The notes under the pieces are model-generated. The model did not search any database, was not told the DNA's origin, and saw only the letters and a program-made list of their open reading frames with translations. The position numbers and the translations under genes are program-made. Shown here one piece after another: positions 20,792-31,949 of a stretch of DNA of 64,000 nt. Origin of the DNA: Plantago ovata (Eukaryota; Streptophyta; Magnoliopsida; Lamiales; Plantaginaceae); NCBI GenBank assembly GCA_028274465.1, contig CM051455.1, positions 122,175,462-122,239,461 on the forward strand, read 5' to 3'. Every line of letters starts with the position of its first letter. Position 1 is the stretch's first letter.

Positions 20792-22765
20792 TCAAGTTCT
20801 TTGGTAGATGTCCATCACGGAGCGTAGTTTAGTCAAGAACGTTTGCCCTAAGAGTGTGACATCCCCCGTTCCAGGTGCAGATGCCGGCATGACTACAGAA
20901 TTGGTGTATATAGATGCTTCACCAATCTTTACCAACACATTTTTCACAACGCCCTTGGGTCTCATAAAGGATCCATCCGCCAGTTGCACAATAGCCCTTT
21001 GCTCAGATAGTTTTCCAAGGTTTCTCTTTTCAAACACATTCAAAGGGATTATGTTTGAGTAGGATCCCGTGTCTAGTGTGGCACGGACATCTTCAAGCTC
21101 ACCAATCCCTACCTTAACATCGAAACTTTTAGGGAGTGGTTCGGGATCCTCTTGCTCCTCATCACTTGCGCTAGAACCAAGGTCCTTCTCTTCTTCCTCA
21201 TCCTGTAGAAGTTCTTCCTTCATGCAACACTCGCACTTAACAACCTTCTTGATGGTGATTTCGTCAGGTACATAACCAGCCAATATAATGGCATTCGACT
21301 TCACAGTGTTGCTAGGCAGTTTGCCTTGTTCCCTACTCGCTCCTTGGTCGATCAACTCTTGCATCTTTTGATGGGCAAGCCTAGTGCTCTCTTCCAACCT
21401 ATCAAGCCTTGCCCTAGTCTTCTCAGAATCTTCTTCATAACGTTTGAGAAAACTTTGTGTGTGATCGACCATCTTTTGCAAGTTCTCCATCAGTTGAGCC
21501 GACTTCGACTTCGGTGGCTCTTTCGGAGCGGGGCTTTCGCAGTGGTCATTACCATAATTTAGCCTACTACGATCTTGGTTAGGTCCATAAGTTTGGTTAG
21601 CCGGTGCATATCCTTGATTGTTACGGTATCCTCTTCTCCAAAATCCACCTAGAGGATTCCTACCGTCTTGTCCGTAGCTAACTTCTTGAGTACCAAACTC
21701 TGTAGCAAAGGCTTCTTCTTCGCCTCCTCGAGCCCAGTTGCCATCATAGTATGCCAGCTCCGATCTACACAAATGAGCCCCATGCCCATAGTTCTTGCAT
21801 ATTCGGCATACTTCGTTCGAAACAGTTGTTCCGGTGGCGCTCTTGAGGACTTGCTTCAATTCGTTGGTAAAGCACTCGAATTGATCCCCATTCCCCCTAT
21901 ACATAGGGGCTTCTTGAGTCGGTGGAGCTTCAGGTCCACGTCTCCTAACCATTTCTCTTGGGTCCTTGAACTGCGAACCCTTAGCAAGCCTTTCAAAAAC
22001 TGCCCAAACGGCTTCTGCGGTTTCCTCCCAAATATTGCCTCGGCATTGGAAATCCACCACTTGTTGGTTCTCGAAGGTTAGTCCATCGTAGAAGTGTTGG
22101 ACTAGGTCAGAAAGTTCAAAACCATTGTGAGGGAACTTGTTCGTGAGATCTTGGAACCTCTCAAACGCGGTGTAGATGGTCTCATCATAGTCCTGCTTGA
22201 ATCCAGTGATCTGCGTCTTAAGCGCGGTAGTCAAGGTGTGAGGGAAGTATTTCTCCATGAAAGCTTAAAAAACCTTCTCCCAAGTGTCCAGCGAGCCTGC
22301 TGGAAGAGAACTCAGCCATGACTTGGCTCTGTCGCCAAGTCCCATAGCAAAAACCTTCATCCTCAACTCATCCGTTGTTATTTCAGCTCCGGGTCGTGGG
22401 AGTTGGTTGACGAAATCATCGATATCGTGCAAGTACCCCATCACATCTTCCCTTGATAAGCCATAGAACCTCAGAAGTTGTTGGAATGCGTGGTTCTTGA
22501 TCTCCAGATCTCGGGTTGCAGACGAAAGAACAATCGCCGGTCCCCTCATACGATCCTTGGTGGGTTGAACCCATGCCTTCAGTGGTCTAGCTTCTTCCAT
22601 TCCGTCGATTTCCTTGAAAAGAATGTGTAGAGATTCAGAGAAATCGGTATCCTCTATTTCCTCTAGTGCGCGCCTTTCAAGTAGTCGCCTTCTTTGGTGG
22701 TAGACTCTGTCGATCTCAGCAATTGAATCAGCAAGCGGTGTTCCTGCAGAACGTGTATGCGGCAT
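20792..22765 (-). pseudogene. Inner Athila gag-protease
   Basis: It starts at 22765 (MPHTRSAGTPLADSIAEIDR), close below the primer site at 22890-22908. It is collinear with the outer gag. An in-frame TAA after TWEKVF (about 22265) is the main defect; the same frame then runs to 20792. It holds the gag core, zinc knuckle CRICKNYGHGAHLC (about 21815), coiled-coil-like stretch, acidic linker and protease ATLDTGSYSNIIP (about 21080) with LLGQTFLTK. It ends at DIYQRT without RT sequence. Apart from the nonsense codon it is well preserved, which fits a recent insertion. Confidence 0.87.
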
Positions 22766-22889
22766 ACACTCTCTGTAACAGACTAGGAAAGGAGTATCAG
22801 ACAGAGATTAAAAAGGAAAAGTAAAACTAATAGAATTAGGAATCTAAAGCTGAAAATATAAACAAATTAAACAGAAAAAAGGAGTATAG

Positions 22890-22910
22890 TCCCCGGCAAC
22901 GGCGCCAATT
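22890..22910 (-). other. Primer-binding site of inner Athila element
   Basis: On minus, TTGGCGCCGTTGCCGGGGA follows the 5' LTR by two bases. It is complementary to the 3' end of plant tRNA-Asp, as is usual for Athila elements. Confidence 0.92.
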
Positions 22911-24225
22911 TGATGAACTCGGATTTGTCGGTTCCGAGCTCAGTCAAGTAATATTTGTAATTTAGCCAAAGGCAATCCACAGCTACAACGAAAACCGTAG
23001 TGTAGCAGTAGAATGACTCGAGTGTCGTTCTCTCAGGACTATAACTAGCTTTATCTATTTAACAAGAGAATATAAAAACGGCAAACAGATAGCAAAGGGG
23101 TTTCTAGCAGATAATGGAGATTGGTGATAGTATGATCCTTCTTAACATAATGGGTCGATAATCATGCATAAATTCCTCGGTCTTGCATAGAGATCTTTGA
23201 ATCAATCTAGTGCCCTGATGCAATTATTAAGCACTACGAAGATAACTGGTTTGACAAGTCAATCACTATTGTCCTATTGTGTTCCGTAATTATTCAACAC
23301 TACGAAGATAAACTCGCGCACAGGTCGGCGAGGGTCCAATTGTGCATAATAATCAATACAACATACGAGAAATTAGGTTGTGCCTGATCAACGAAATAAA
23401 GCAATGACACGGAGTATAATGCGCGATATAGCCATTAGCATGATTATCTTCCCTTCGCTAAGAATTCACATACTACCACCAACGATAAGTTTAGATACTC
23501 ATAATTGGCATGCAATCAACATAAATCATAGAAGAAAACATGTTGAAAGAATATAGTAAAATATGTAGAATAAAACTGTAAGATACAAAGTTACCGAAGG
23601 TTGTCAATCTCCGGATGATTGCGATCCTACGAGCTCCAAACTGCTATGAGAAAGTATCCCCTAAGCTACGGACCCCCAGAACAGGCTCTGGGAAGTCCCT
23701 ACCTAAAACTACAGAGAGAGGTGGGAAAGTAGGTCTGGAAAGATATGATTTTCGGAGAAAACTAAGCAACTATATATAGGCTTCGAATTATTGTGGGGCG
23801 GTTCGCCGCACACGCCCGGCGGTTCGCCCGGTGTGGGGCGGTTCGCCCCAGCTCTGCGGCGGTTCGCCCGGCGGCTTTTTCGCGGAATTCCGCGTTTTCG
23901 ACGCGGTTTTGAATTTCTTCCCCTTTTCGGACTCGGTTTCTGACTTCTAGTGGCCTTCTAACCTCCAGATTCGACCCCTAGACTCCAAATCCTATCCGGA
24001 AACCTTCAGATACTCCAAATAGGCTTCTGGAATACCAATTCCTTGTCAACTTCAATATAATTGCCCGGAAATCTTCGAATTTCAACCAAAACCTGTAAAA
24101 TAAAATCTAAAGGGAAACGTGACACTATTCTAATAAAATGCACTAAAATATAGCTAAATTAACATAGAGGATAGCTAAAATAGGTGAAAAAAACTCGAAT
24201 GAAAGTGTAAAATACACATTCATCA
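22911..24225 (-). repeat. 5' LTR of inner Athila element (1315 bp)
   Basis: TATA element CTATATATAG lies at about 23770-23779. It is preceded in the element direction by four GGCGGTTCGCC-type inverted repeats centred at 23802, 23823, 23842 and 23863 (spacing 21, 19, 21). The array spacing equals that of the outer element although the sequence of the units differs. Confidence 0.93.
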
Positions 24226-24230
24226 CATAG

Positions 24231-24648
24231 CAAAAACCTTCATTCTCAACTCATCCGTTGTTATTTCAGCTTCGGGTCGTGGGAGTTGGTTGACGAAATC
24301 ATCGATATCGTTCAAGTACCCCATCACATCTTCCCTTGCTAAGCCATAGAACCTCGGAAGTTGTTGGAACGCGTGGTTCTTGATTTCCAGATCACGAGTT
24401 GCAGACGAAAGAACAATCGCCCATCCCCTCATACGATCCTTGGAGGGTTGAACCCATGCTTTCAGTGGTCTAGCTTCTGCCATTCCGTCGATTTCCTTGA
24501 AAAGACTATGTTGAGATTCAGAGAAATCGGTATCCTCTATTTCCTCTAGTTCACGTCTTCGAAGTAGTCGCCTTCTTTGGTGGTAGACTCTGTCGATCTC
24601 AGCAATTGAATCAGCAAGTGGTGTTCCCCTAGATCGTGTATGTCGCAT
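24231..24648 (-). pseudogene. gag: Outer Athila gag, N-terminal part
   Basis: It begins MRHTRSRGTPLADSIAEIDR at 24648 and reads without a stop to ELRMKVFAM at the CATAG insertion site. There it would join GLGERANSWLSSLPAG at 16380. The split is precise, confirming that the inner element interrupted this gene. Confidence 0.9.
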
Positions 24649-24771
24649 ACACTATCTGTAACAAGCTAGGAAAGGAGTATCAGAGAGATTAAATAGGAAA
24701 ATAAAAACAACTAAATCTAGGAATTGAAATGCTGAAAATATAAATAAGCTAAACAGAAAAAAGGAGTATAG

Positions 24772-24792
24772 TCCCCGGCAACGGCGCCAATT
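24772..24792 (-). other. Primer-binding site of outer Athila element
   Basis: On minus, TTGGCGCCGTTGCCGGGGA lies two bases inside the 5' LTR; it is the tRNA-Asp type as in the inner element. Confidence 0.92.
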
Positions 24793-25997
24793 TGATGAAC
24801 CGGAATTTGTCAGATTCTAATTAATCAAATAAATTTGTATTTAGCCAAAGGCAATTCACAACTACAACGAAAACCGTAGTGTAGCAGTAAAATAACCTCG
24901 AGTGTCGATCTCTAAGGACTATAACTAGCTTTATCTAATCTAACTTAAAAATATAAAATCAACAAACTACTTAGCACAGGTTTTTCTTATCAGATAATGG
25001 AGGTTAGTGATAGTATGATCATTCAAAGCATAGCAGGTTAATAATCATGCATGAAGTACCCGGTCGTTTTGCATAGAGATCTTTGATCAATGAATTGTCC
25101 AATTGTGTTCCGTTATTATTCAACACTACGAAGATAGAGGTTTTAGATAGATCAAAGAAATAAAGCAATAACTCAAAGTCTGATTCGCTTTACCGCCATC
25201 AGCATAATTATTAACCCTTCGCTAAGAAATCACATACTATCACCAACGATAAATTTAGCTACTCATAGATGACATGCAATCAACAAAAATCATAGCAAGA
25301 TTGAAAGAAAACATGTTGAAAGATAAATAAATATGAATAGAAAAACTGTAAGATACAATGTTATCGAAGGTCGTCAATCTCCGAAGAATCGCGATCTTAC
25401 AAGCTCCAAAACGATAAGAAAAAGTGTCTCCTATGCTAAGAATCCCCAGAACAGGCTCTGGAAATTCCTACGTAAAACTAATGAGAAAGGTGAGAGAAAA
25501 GGTCTGAGAAAGTATGAAAAACGGAGAAAACTGAGCAACTATATATAGGTGTTCGGCAGGTGTGGGGCGAGTCGCCCCACACACCGGGCGAATCGCCTGG
25601 TGTGGGGCGAATCGCCCCACGTCCCGGGGGAATCACCCGGGAGGTTCTGTCAGCAATTGACGCGTTTTCGACGCGTTTTTGGATTTTTTTTTCCTTTTCG
25701 GACTCGGTTTTTTACTTCTAATGACCTTTTAGCCTTCAGACTCGACCCCTAAACTTCAAATCCTATCCGGAATCTTCTAGATACTCCAAAAATGCCTCCG
25801 GAACACCAATTCTTCGTCCACTTCAATATAATTGCCCGGAAAACCTCGTTTTTCACCCAAAACCTGTAAAATACAAACTAAAGGGAAACGTGATACTATT
25901 CTAATAAAATGCACCAAAATATAGCTAAATTAACATAGAGGATAGCTAAATTGGTGAAAAAAAGACTCGAATGAAAGTGTAAAATACACGTTCATCA
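24793..25997 (-). repeat. 5' LTR of outer Athila element (1205 bp)
   Basis: It is near-identical to 9508-10700. Palindrome centres are 25571, 25592, 25611 and 25632; the fourth has lost symmetry by point changes. The TATA element lies just left of the array on the plus strand (about 25540-25549). Confidence 0.95.
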
Positions 25998-27328
25998 CTT
26001 GTCGAGGTTCATCTCGGATGTAGGGGTCTGAATGAACCAGCTGAGACTAGTATGCGTGGAGGTTATACTTGTTGGAGCAAGTGTGAGCCGATCCCACGGC
26101 CACGGAACGAATTGTTGGACAATCAAGAAACGTTTTCATAACTGCGCATAGTTGTTCGAAGGATGATAACCGAACAATGGAAGTACCCATCGGACACTCC
26201 CATCGATGTATACTCTACACCGAAGTGTCTATGGGAACCGGTAAGTTGTCGAAGTGATGTCAGTCGTCCTTTGGACTTACAGGACTTTATCATCACAATT
26301 GTTGCCCCATATCCTTGCTCTGAATAAGCAGTTGACCCAAGACACGATCCAGGATTATGGCTACATACAAATGGGGATGATAAGTGTTTCTGTGAAGGAT
26401 TCATCTCTCATGTGTAGCACAAGAGAGCACTGCTCATAGTCGTTCATAGTTGTGATTGGTAAAACCGCTGGCCAGCGTATCAATATTATTATGATGGTCA
26501 TAATAGATATTGGATTCACCATGCAACTCACTGAAGACGCCCATGGATGTATTATTGGGATAGACACTTCATCGATCCTAGATGCATGCGAGTCAGTCAG
26601 ATGAAGGGACGTTACCATCACCGCGTTGAGCACAACAGACTTCGCAGCGAAAGGGTTTGCTTTGAGAAACATCTCAAACGTCCTCATGTATTAATATTGC
26701 AAATGGAACCGTCTAGGAATTCCATTTTGCCTAGTCTAGGACTTGCTTAATACAATGAGGCCCTATGGGTCACACTATATGGTGATTCAGCTTATCCTAT
26801 TATCCTTGAAGATGGAATCGCAATTAATTGGAAAACTAATTGTGATTGATGGATTATAATTAATTGGAATTAATTATAATATTTTGTGGCTCAATTAATG
26901 ATTTGGAATTATTTATTGAATTGCTATTAATTGTATTTTTATGTAAATAGAATTAAAAATTATATTTAGAATATAATAGAGTTTGATTTGAAAGGATATG
27001 TTAATTGGAATTACTATTGCACTGGGCAAAATCTACTTGGCGTTGAATTGCTTTAGAACTATAAGTGGGTTCCCAAAACGTGACCCACCTAACACACTGG
27101 GCGCGCGCGCGCGCGCAGCTTTGTGATAGGGAATTGAGTCGACTCTTCTCTATTAGAAGTCCAAGGGATATAAGTCAGATTTTCCTGATTGAGTTCTCAC
27201 TTGCATTGGGACTGAAAATCTAGACTGAATTGGTTTTCTAGGCGATAAGAATTGATTTTATTCCTTTATTGAAAGTCTAATTGATTATTCCTTCGGCTTC
27301 TATTGACTACTTTATATCGTAGACTATT
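25998..27328 (+). repeat. Copia-family LTR copy B, right part (truncated by gap)
   Basis: It continues copy B from the point of the Athila insertion. It aligns with 5075-6430 of copy A up to the TATA region, then ends in Ns. The last 500 bases carry many single-base deletions relative to copies A and C, rising toward the gap, which suggests poor consensus at a contig end. Confidence 0.9.
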
Positions 27329-27428
27329 NNNNNNNNNNNNNNNNNNNNNNNNNNNNNNNNNNNNNNNNNNNNNNNNNNNNNNNNNNNNNNNNNNNNNNNN
27401 NNNNNNNNNNNNNNNNNNNNNNNNNNNN
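27329..27428. other. Assembly gap (100 N)
   Basis: Exactly 100 N, a conventional placeholder for unknown size. The end of LTR copy B, any Tat integrase and the C-terminal end of the antisense ORF would lie here. Confidence 0.99.
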
Positions 27429-30193
27429 CGCTATGTCACGGTCCGGGTAGTCGGTGAAGTCGCCCCTCTTGCTATCATCGAGCTTAGAGGCAGAGAGATT
27501 GTTGGGGTTGCAAGTGAGACCCTCCTTTACGTACCCGAGCCGCATCATCTGCCCGAGATACGCCCTGAAACCCTCCTCGCGGCCTTCTTCCCGCGCCTGC
27601 TGCTTCTCGAACAAATAAGAGACCGAGGCATAGAAGTCCTCGGATGCCTCTACTCGGGCAAACCTTAGATTTTCAACAAGCTTCTCCCCGAAGCGCAACA
27701 ATGTAGCCCCGATTGCATGGAACGAATCCTTGAACAACCGGTTCTTTGAGGCCTCAGCACTCACTTTCTTGGCCATCTCGGAGTTTTTGCTCCTTAGCAT
27801 GCAGATATCGGCCTCCAGGGACTTGACCTTTGAGGCTTCCATCTCAGCCATCTTCTCTAGCTCTTTGCTCCTGGACTCCAGCCGTTTTTCGGCCAGATCA
27901 TTGATGGCTCGGACGAAGCAGTTTAGCAACAAAGGAAAATAAAAAATTAAAGTTAGAAGAAAAATATGGGAAAAACTTGTAAAAAATCGAGAAAAAATAA
28001 TTACATGTCGGCTAATTTGTCCGAGAGCGTGAGCACGATCGTACTCGTCCATGGACATTAGACGCGAAACCTCAGCATCTCGGCCCTCCTTGGTCGCCAA
28101 GTCGACAAATTCCACTTCGTCGGCCCTGGCCCTTTTCCTCTGAGGACTATCTCCGTCCACATCAACCGGGTCCGAGGCAACCCTCTTCCCCTTCGGATCA
28201 ACCCGTTTCTTTCCTTGTTAAACAGCGGGAGTCGGAACGTTTTGCCCTTTAGACTGGCCGACATTAGGCCTTGGGGTTGGGATCGCGGGCATAAAAGTCC
28301 CCTCCTTCTCGCACTCCTTCTCCATCTCATGATAATCGACCGCATTCTTCGGATTTGACAGCCCGGGAAGAAAAGCTGGAGTTTGAACATGTTGTTTCAG
28401 CAGATTATCTTCTACCATCTGCCTTTGTTTCTCCCTGTTCGCCCGAGCAGCAAAAGCGATACGCCCCATAATGCATTTTAGCCAAAAATCTGCAAGGGCA
28501 AAAGTTAGTCCGATACAAAGATGATAGATCCGAGACAAAGATAGATGTTAAAAAAAAAAAAAAGATGTAAAAACTTACCAAAACTGGTGCTCACACCAGT
28601 TTTTACCGGAGGGGTTAGGCCGACAAGGTATGGTAACGGCTGGAGAATGAGTCCGAAGTAGTAGTATCGGATGGTATTAGCCTTGTTTTCTTTTTTGAAA
28701 TTTGCTACCCAATCGTCCACCCGATTGAGTAAAGGCCTAGAATCGGAGTACATGCATCGGAAGAACTTTTTGGGAAAACCCCAATCCAAGAGCGATGTCG
28801 CTTCCGCGTCCGACATGTTCTCGGTTCTCACCTTCCTAACGAAGATAAACCGGTTCCACCATTTACAACCGGCCGAGGAAGGAGCGTCTAATATAAAGGC
28901 ATAACCGGCCCGAGCTTTGAAAAAGTAGAAGTCGTCGTTACCCGGACTCATAGCTACTTGGAAGATTTGGTTGAAGTTTCGAAAATTTATCTCCACGCCT
29001 CGGATGTGGCAGAAAACTCCAAAACACGTTAGAGTGCCTAGGGCACTCAAAATTAGCTCATACGGGTTGAACCCGAGACTGTTGAAAATGTCGTTAAAAC
29101 CTTCATGGTATGGTAATCGCCACCCCCGTTCAAGTGACATTAAATGAACGGACATACATCCGATAGAGGGGTTGTAGAAAGCGTACTTGGCATCAGGGGC
29201 GATTATTTCAAGGGAATCAGGAATCGAGTACTCGTATCGAATTCGACTGAGTTCCGATTCGTGAACAGTTGAGGAACAAGTTGGAGTAGTCCCGAGTTCA
29301 TTTAACTCACCAGCGGGATCCGGGTGAGCTACTGCAGAAACGGGCCAAGGAAATTTATTCCGTCTAGCCTCAGAACCTTTAAGTTCTCCACGTTTAGTTC
29401 TTTTGATAACTCGGCCCTTAGCATCGAGCTCTACGCCTACGGGAGGAACATTCTCACTCGGGTCTTCTTCCTCTTCGTCGGCCTCATCATCATCATCGTC
29501 TTCATCTTCTTCATCATCTGGATTGTCGGGGATGAGATCCGGTCCAATTAAGTCACGAGGAACAGTTCCGTCTCCGCCAGAGGAACCGGCTCCAGATGAC
29601 TGCCCGACACGTGAGGAGCTCAGAGCCCATTTTGATCGTCTAACTAACATTTCGTCATCCTCGTCGCTCTCCAAAATAGTGTGGAATATAAACCCTTTTT
29701 GGAGGACACTCTGGACAGGTTGCACGGACTGAACTGTAGTCGGGTCACTTAAACTTGATATCTCCAAGGCTTTCGGAGGACTCTCCGAGTCACTGGAAAG
29801 TTCAGTGATTGTAGGAGAGCGCGGCATTGGGACTTGTTGTGAAGTCCGGTACGCATGACCAGCAACTCGCGCTGCCCCCATCATGATGTCGTGAGGGATG
29901 CGCATCAGGGAGCAGGGCCCGGGGAAGGAGATCTCACTGGGAGTTCTTTTCTCCTATTCATGATCAGCCGACGACCTGGGGGAGTATTACCCAGATCATC
30001 ATCCTCGGACGCGTTGCTCATATGTCCGTCCAATTTGGCGAGCTCAGGCATCGGAGCCGAGCTGGAGGGAATACTCGAAGATGGAGGTACGATAGAACCT
30101 TCGTCGAGAAAGGACAGATCGATCATGTCAATGTCCGACATGTCAATGTTTTCTGTCCTAGCTGTCTCGTTCACGTTGCTTCTCTCGGACATC
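27429..30193 (-). pseudogene. Tat antisense accessory gene (aORF), spliced
   Basis: An antisense gene lies between pol and the 3' LTR of the Tat element. The start is the ATG at 30192, one base after splice acceptor CTCTTAG|. Coding runs from MSERSNVNE to 29905, where the frame slips by one base (TGATG overlap), then to 28579. Intron 28578-28490 has donor G|GTAAGT and acceptor CTTGCAG. The next exon runs FWLKCIMGRIAF to an in-frame TAA at about 28217-28219, then onward to about 28005, with a probable further intron to about 27920 and coding to the gap. The central part (GWRLPYHEGFNDIF ... GFNPYELILSALGTL ... CKWWNRFIFVRKV) resembles the 'putative gypsy type transposon' domain. A Ser/Asp-rich N-terminal part and a C-terminal coiled coil flank it. 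The role is unknown. Confidence 0.75.
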
Positions 30194-30517
30194 CTAAGAG
30201 GGGAGGAACAAATAAAAATCAGACAAGTGGTTGGTTTCGTCCGAGAGGTTATTTTAGTATTTTCGTTAAGTTCGCAAAGTGATAAAAAGCACGTTGTGAG
30301 GAAAGGGGAAAAAGGGGGAGATAAAAAGAAAATACAAAGGAAAGATAACAAGGTCCGAGAAGAAACTTACTTGGAAAAGAATTGAAAGTCTGGATCGGGA
30401 GTGCAGAACTCGGATGAGTGTCGGACGCAGTTATCGGATCGAGAGCAAATTCTAGTGAGAGAAATATTGCAGTTGGCGAAAAGTGAAGAAATGAGTTAAT
30501 CAACCCCTATTTATAGA
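30194..30517 (-). promoter_or_regulatory. Promoter, leader and 5' intron of the antisense gene
   Basis: On the minus strand a TATA box TTCTATAAATAGGGG lies at about 30505-30519. About 140 bases further down is a donor CCAA|GTAAGTTTC (30370). A pyrimidine-rich 177-bp intron runs to CCCCTCTTAG (30194), immediately before the ATG. This is a complete plant-style promoter and leader on the strand opposite to the element. Confidence 0.7.
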
Positions 30518-31120
30518 AGGGCAACCCCGGAATACGAACCGTCGCTGACGTCAACAATTTTCTTAACCGTTAGATGAGTCGGAATCAACGGCTCAGATTG
30601 AAACTTTTGATGAAAAGACAGTTTGACCACAGACTTCCCGAAAATCGAGAAAAAACGTCGCCATTAAGTGTCACCAATACTGATGTGACTTACTCGGATG
30701 GAGAAGCTGATTTACTCGGAAGGATCCTTGAGAAAGAAGAACTTGTAAAATCAAGCTAACTGTTGGCGCCACTCGGATTCGAAGATTACAAAGGACATTC
30801 TTTTCTTACGACAAGAAACAGAAGTGTCGGACAAGTGAGGAGATACTAAGTCGGACGAGAGAAGTAATACTAAAACCCGGACCTTGACATTTCAAAATTC
30901 AAAATATCTCTTTTTTATACTCCTAGTATTAGGTTACTCGGACTATAAAAAGGAGAGGGGGAATGGAATGAAAAGAGGAGGGTTGGAGTACTTATGAACT
31001 CGGACGGAAACTTTGAAAATTTTCGACCGCAAATAATAGTACGAATCACAAGAGACTCGGACTATACTGATAGTTACGCAACTATCTTGTTCCAAGATAC
31101 TTGGAAACTAGGGGGACATA
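30518..31120 (+). other. Tat region between antisense promoter and 3' LTR
   Basis: No coding sequence is seen. The TCGGAC hexamer recurs many times. A plus-strand TATA box CTATAAAAAGG is at 30943-30953, so the region could act as a divergent promoter. The polypurine tract (ACTAGGGGGACATA) ends at 31120, directly before the 3' LTR. Confidence 0.65.
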
Positions 31121-31949
31121 TGTTAATGTTGGAATATGTCCGGTTCGCCGTACGAACCAAGAGACGGCTTAGCTTGATACAAGTCCGACGTTTAGGGCAC
31201 ACATGTCCGACACATGAGTCCTAGTCCAACAAAGAGATCACTCCAGACATGTTTTACTCGGACCGTGGTCCGACACACGACGCGAGCAGTATGTTTTCAA
31301 GGATCACAGGCGAAATCTCAATGTCCGATACCTCAAGAAAGATGTCCGACACACTCCTTGGTATCGGACCTTCCACGCGAGACACCTTGGTGTCGGACTC
31401 TGAGAAAGATATATACAGGTCAGCTGTAGTTCATATGGCCGCGGGATCTCGGAATGGATATTGGATGGTACCCCGGACCTCGGACCCCGTATCGGACACC
31501 ATGTCGGATACGACTACGGGACGAAAACTGGAACGTTCCATTAAGCGTGAAATTACCTACTTAGCCCTATGAAAACTCTAATTTGGTACGTGGGTCAGGC
31601 CCATTAAGCCAACTAATGGGCTTTTAGCCTAGATATTCAATCATGGCCTTACACTTGGCGCAATCTCAGGAGCTTTATCACCATTTGGGAAACACTATAA
31701 ATAGGGGACACCATTCACCTCTAAAGGTAATCAATATCTCACCTACTTTCATACTACATACACTAGAGTGGCTTTCAACCCTCTAACCGTAAAGTCAATT
31801 ATTCGGTTTGATCACTAGACAAACCGGAAAACCGTTACTAACCTCCCCCTCAATTTATTTTCAGGACATCACTTGCAATGGAAGGAGGCTAAAGTTAAGA
31901 GGAACGCTTTAGAACGCATTAGAAGGACTTGATAATTTACCCATCAACA
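31121..31949 (+). repeat. 3' LTR of the Tat-type element (829 bp)
   Basis: It matches 1151-1961 and ends ATCAACA, followed by the GCTAT duplication. Its TATA box is CTATAAATAGGG at 31695-31706. It differs from the 5' LTR by scattered substitutions and two short insertions (near 31452 and 31590). Confidence 0.95.

Larger units (their letters stand above)
16382..24225 (-). mobile_element. Inner Athila-type retrotransposon lacking pol
   Basis: LTRs are 16382-17656 (3') and 22911-24225 (5'). Perfect target duplications CATAG flank it (16377-16381, 24226-24230), and they lie inside the outer element's gag. It is related to the outer element but distinct: its palindromes are GTT-centred (GGCGGTTCGCC) and its LTRs are longer. 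The order is gag-protease, remnant of the accessory ORF, 3' region, PPT. No RT, RNase H or integrase is found, so it too would need enzymes in trans. Confidence 0.93.
9508..25997 (-). mobile_element. Outer Athila-type retrotransposon lacking pol
   Basis: LTRs at 9508-10700 (3') and 24793-25997 (5') share their sequence, including the ends TGATGAAC/TTCATCA. The flanking duplications CTAGT/CTTGT (9503-9507, 25998-26002) differ by one base. In the element's own direction (minus) the order is 5' LTR, tRNA-Asp type primer site, gag-protease, GC-rich palindrome array, intron, accessory ORF, A-rich 3' region, PPT, 3' LTR. No reverse transcriptase, RNase H or integrase is present anywhere between 10701 and 24792 that does not belong to the inner insertion. 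It is therefore non-autonomous. A second Athila element (16382-24225) sits inside its gag. Confidence 0.92.
1151..31949 (+). mobile_element. Tat-type Ty3/gypsy LTR retrotransposon, interrupted by nested insertions
   Basis: The element is bounded by similar LTRs (1151-1961 and 31121-31949), both beginning TGTTAATG and ending ATCAACA, and flanked by perfect 5-bp duplications GCTAT (1146-1150 and 31950-31954). Its own sequence is 1151-4801, 6914-9232 and 27429-31949; the rest is later insertions and a gap. Domain order is gag, aspartic protease, RT, RNase H, then a second archaeal-type RNase H, with an antisense ORF between pol and the 3' LTR. That combination is typical of the Tat lineage. Integrase is not visible and would fall where the insertion and the gap lie. 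Several nonsense codons and frameshifts show it is defective. Confidence 0.9.

Noticed and set aside
29403-29732. Poly-Ser open frame on the plus strand
   Set aside because: It is the complement of the Asp/Glu-rich segment of the antisense gene, which has domain and splice-site support.
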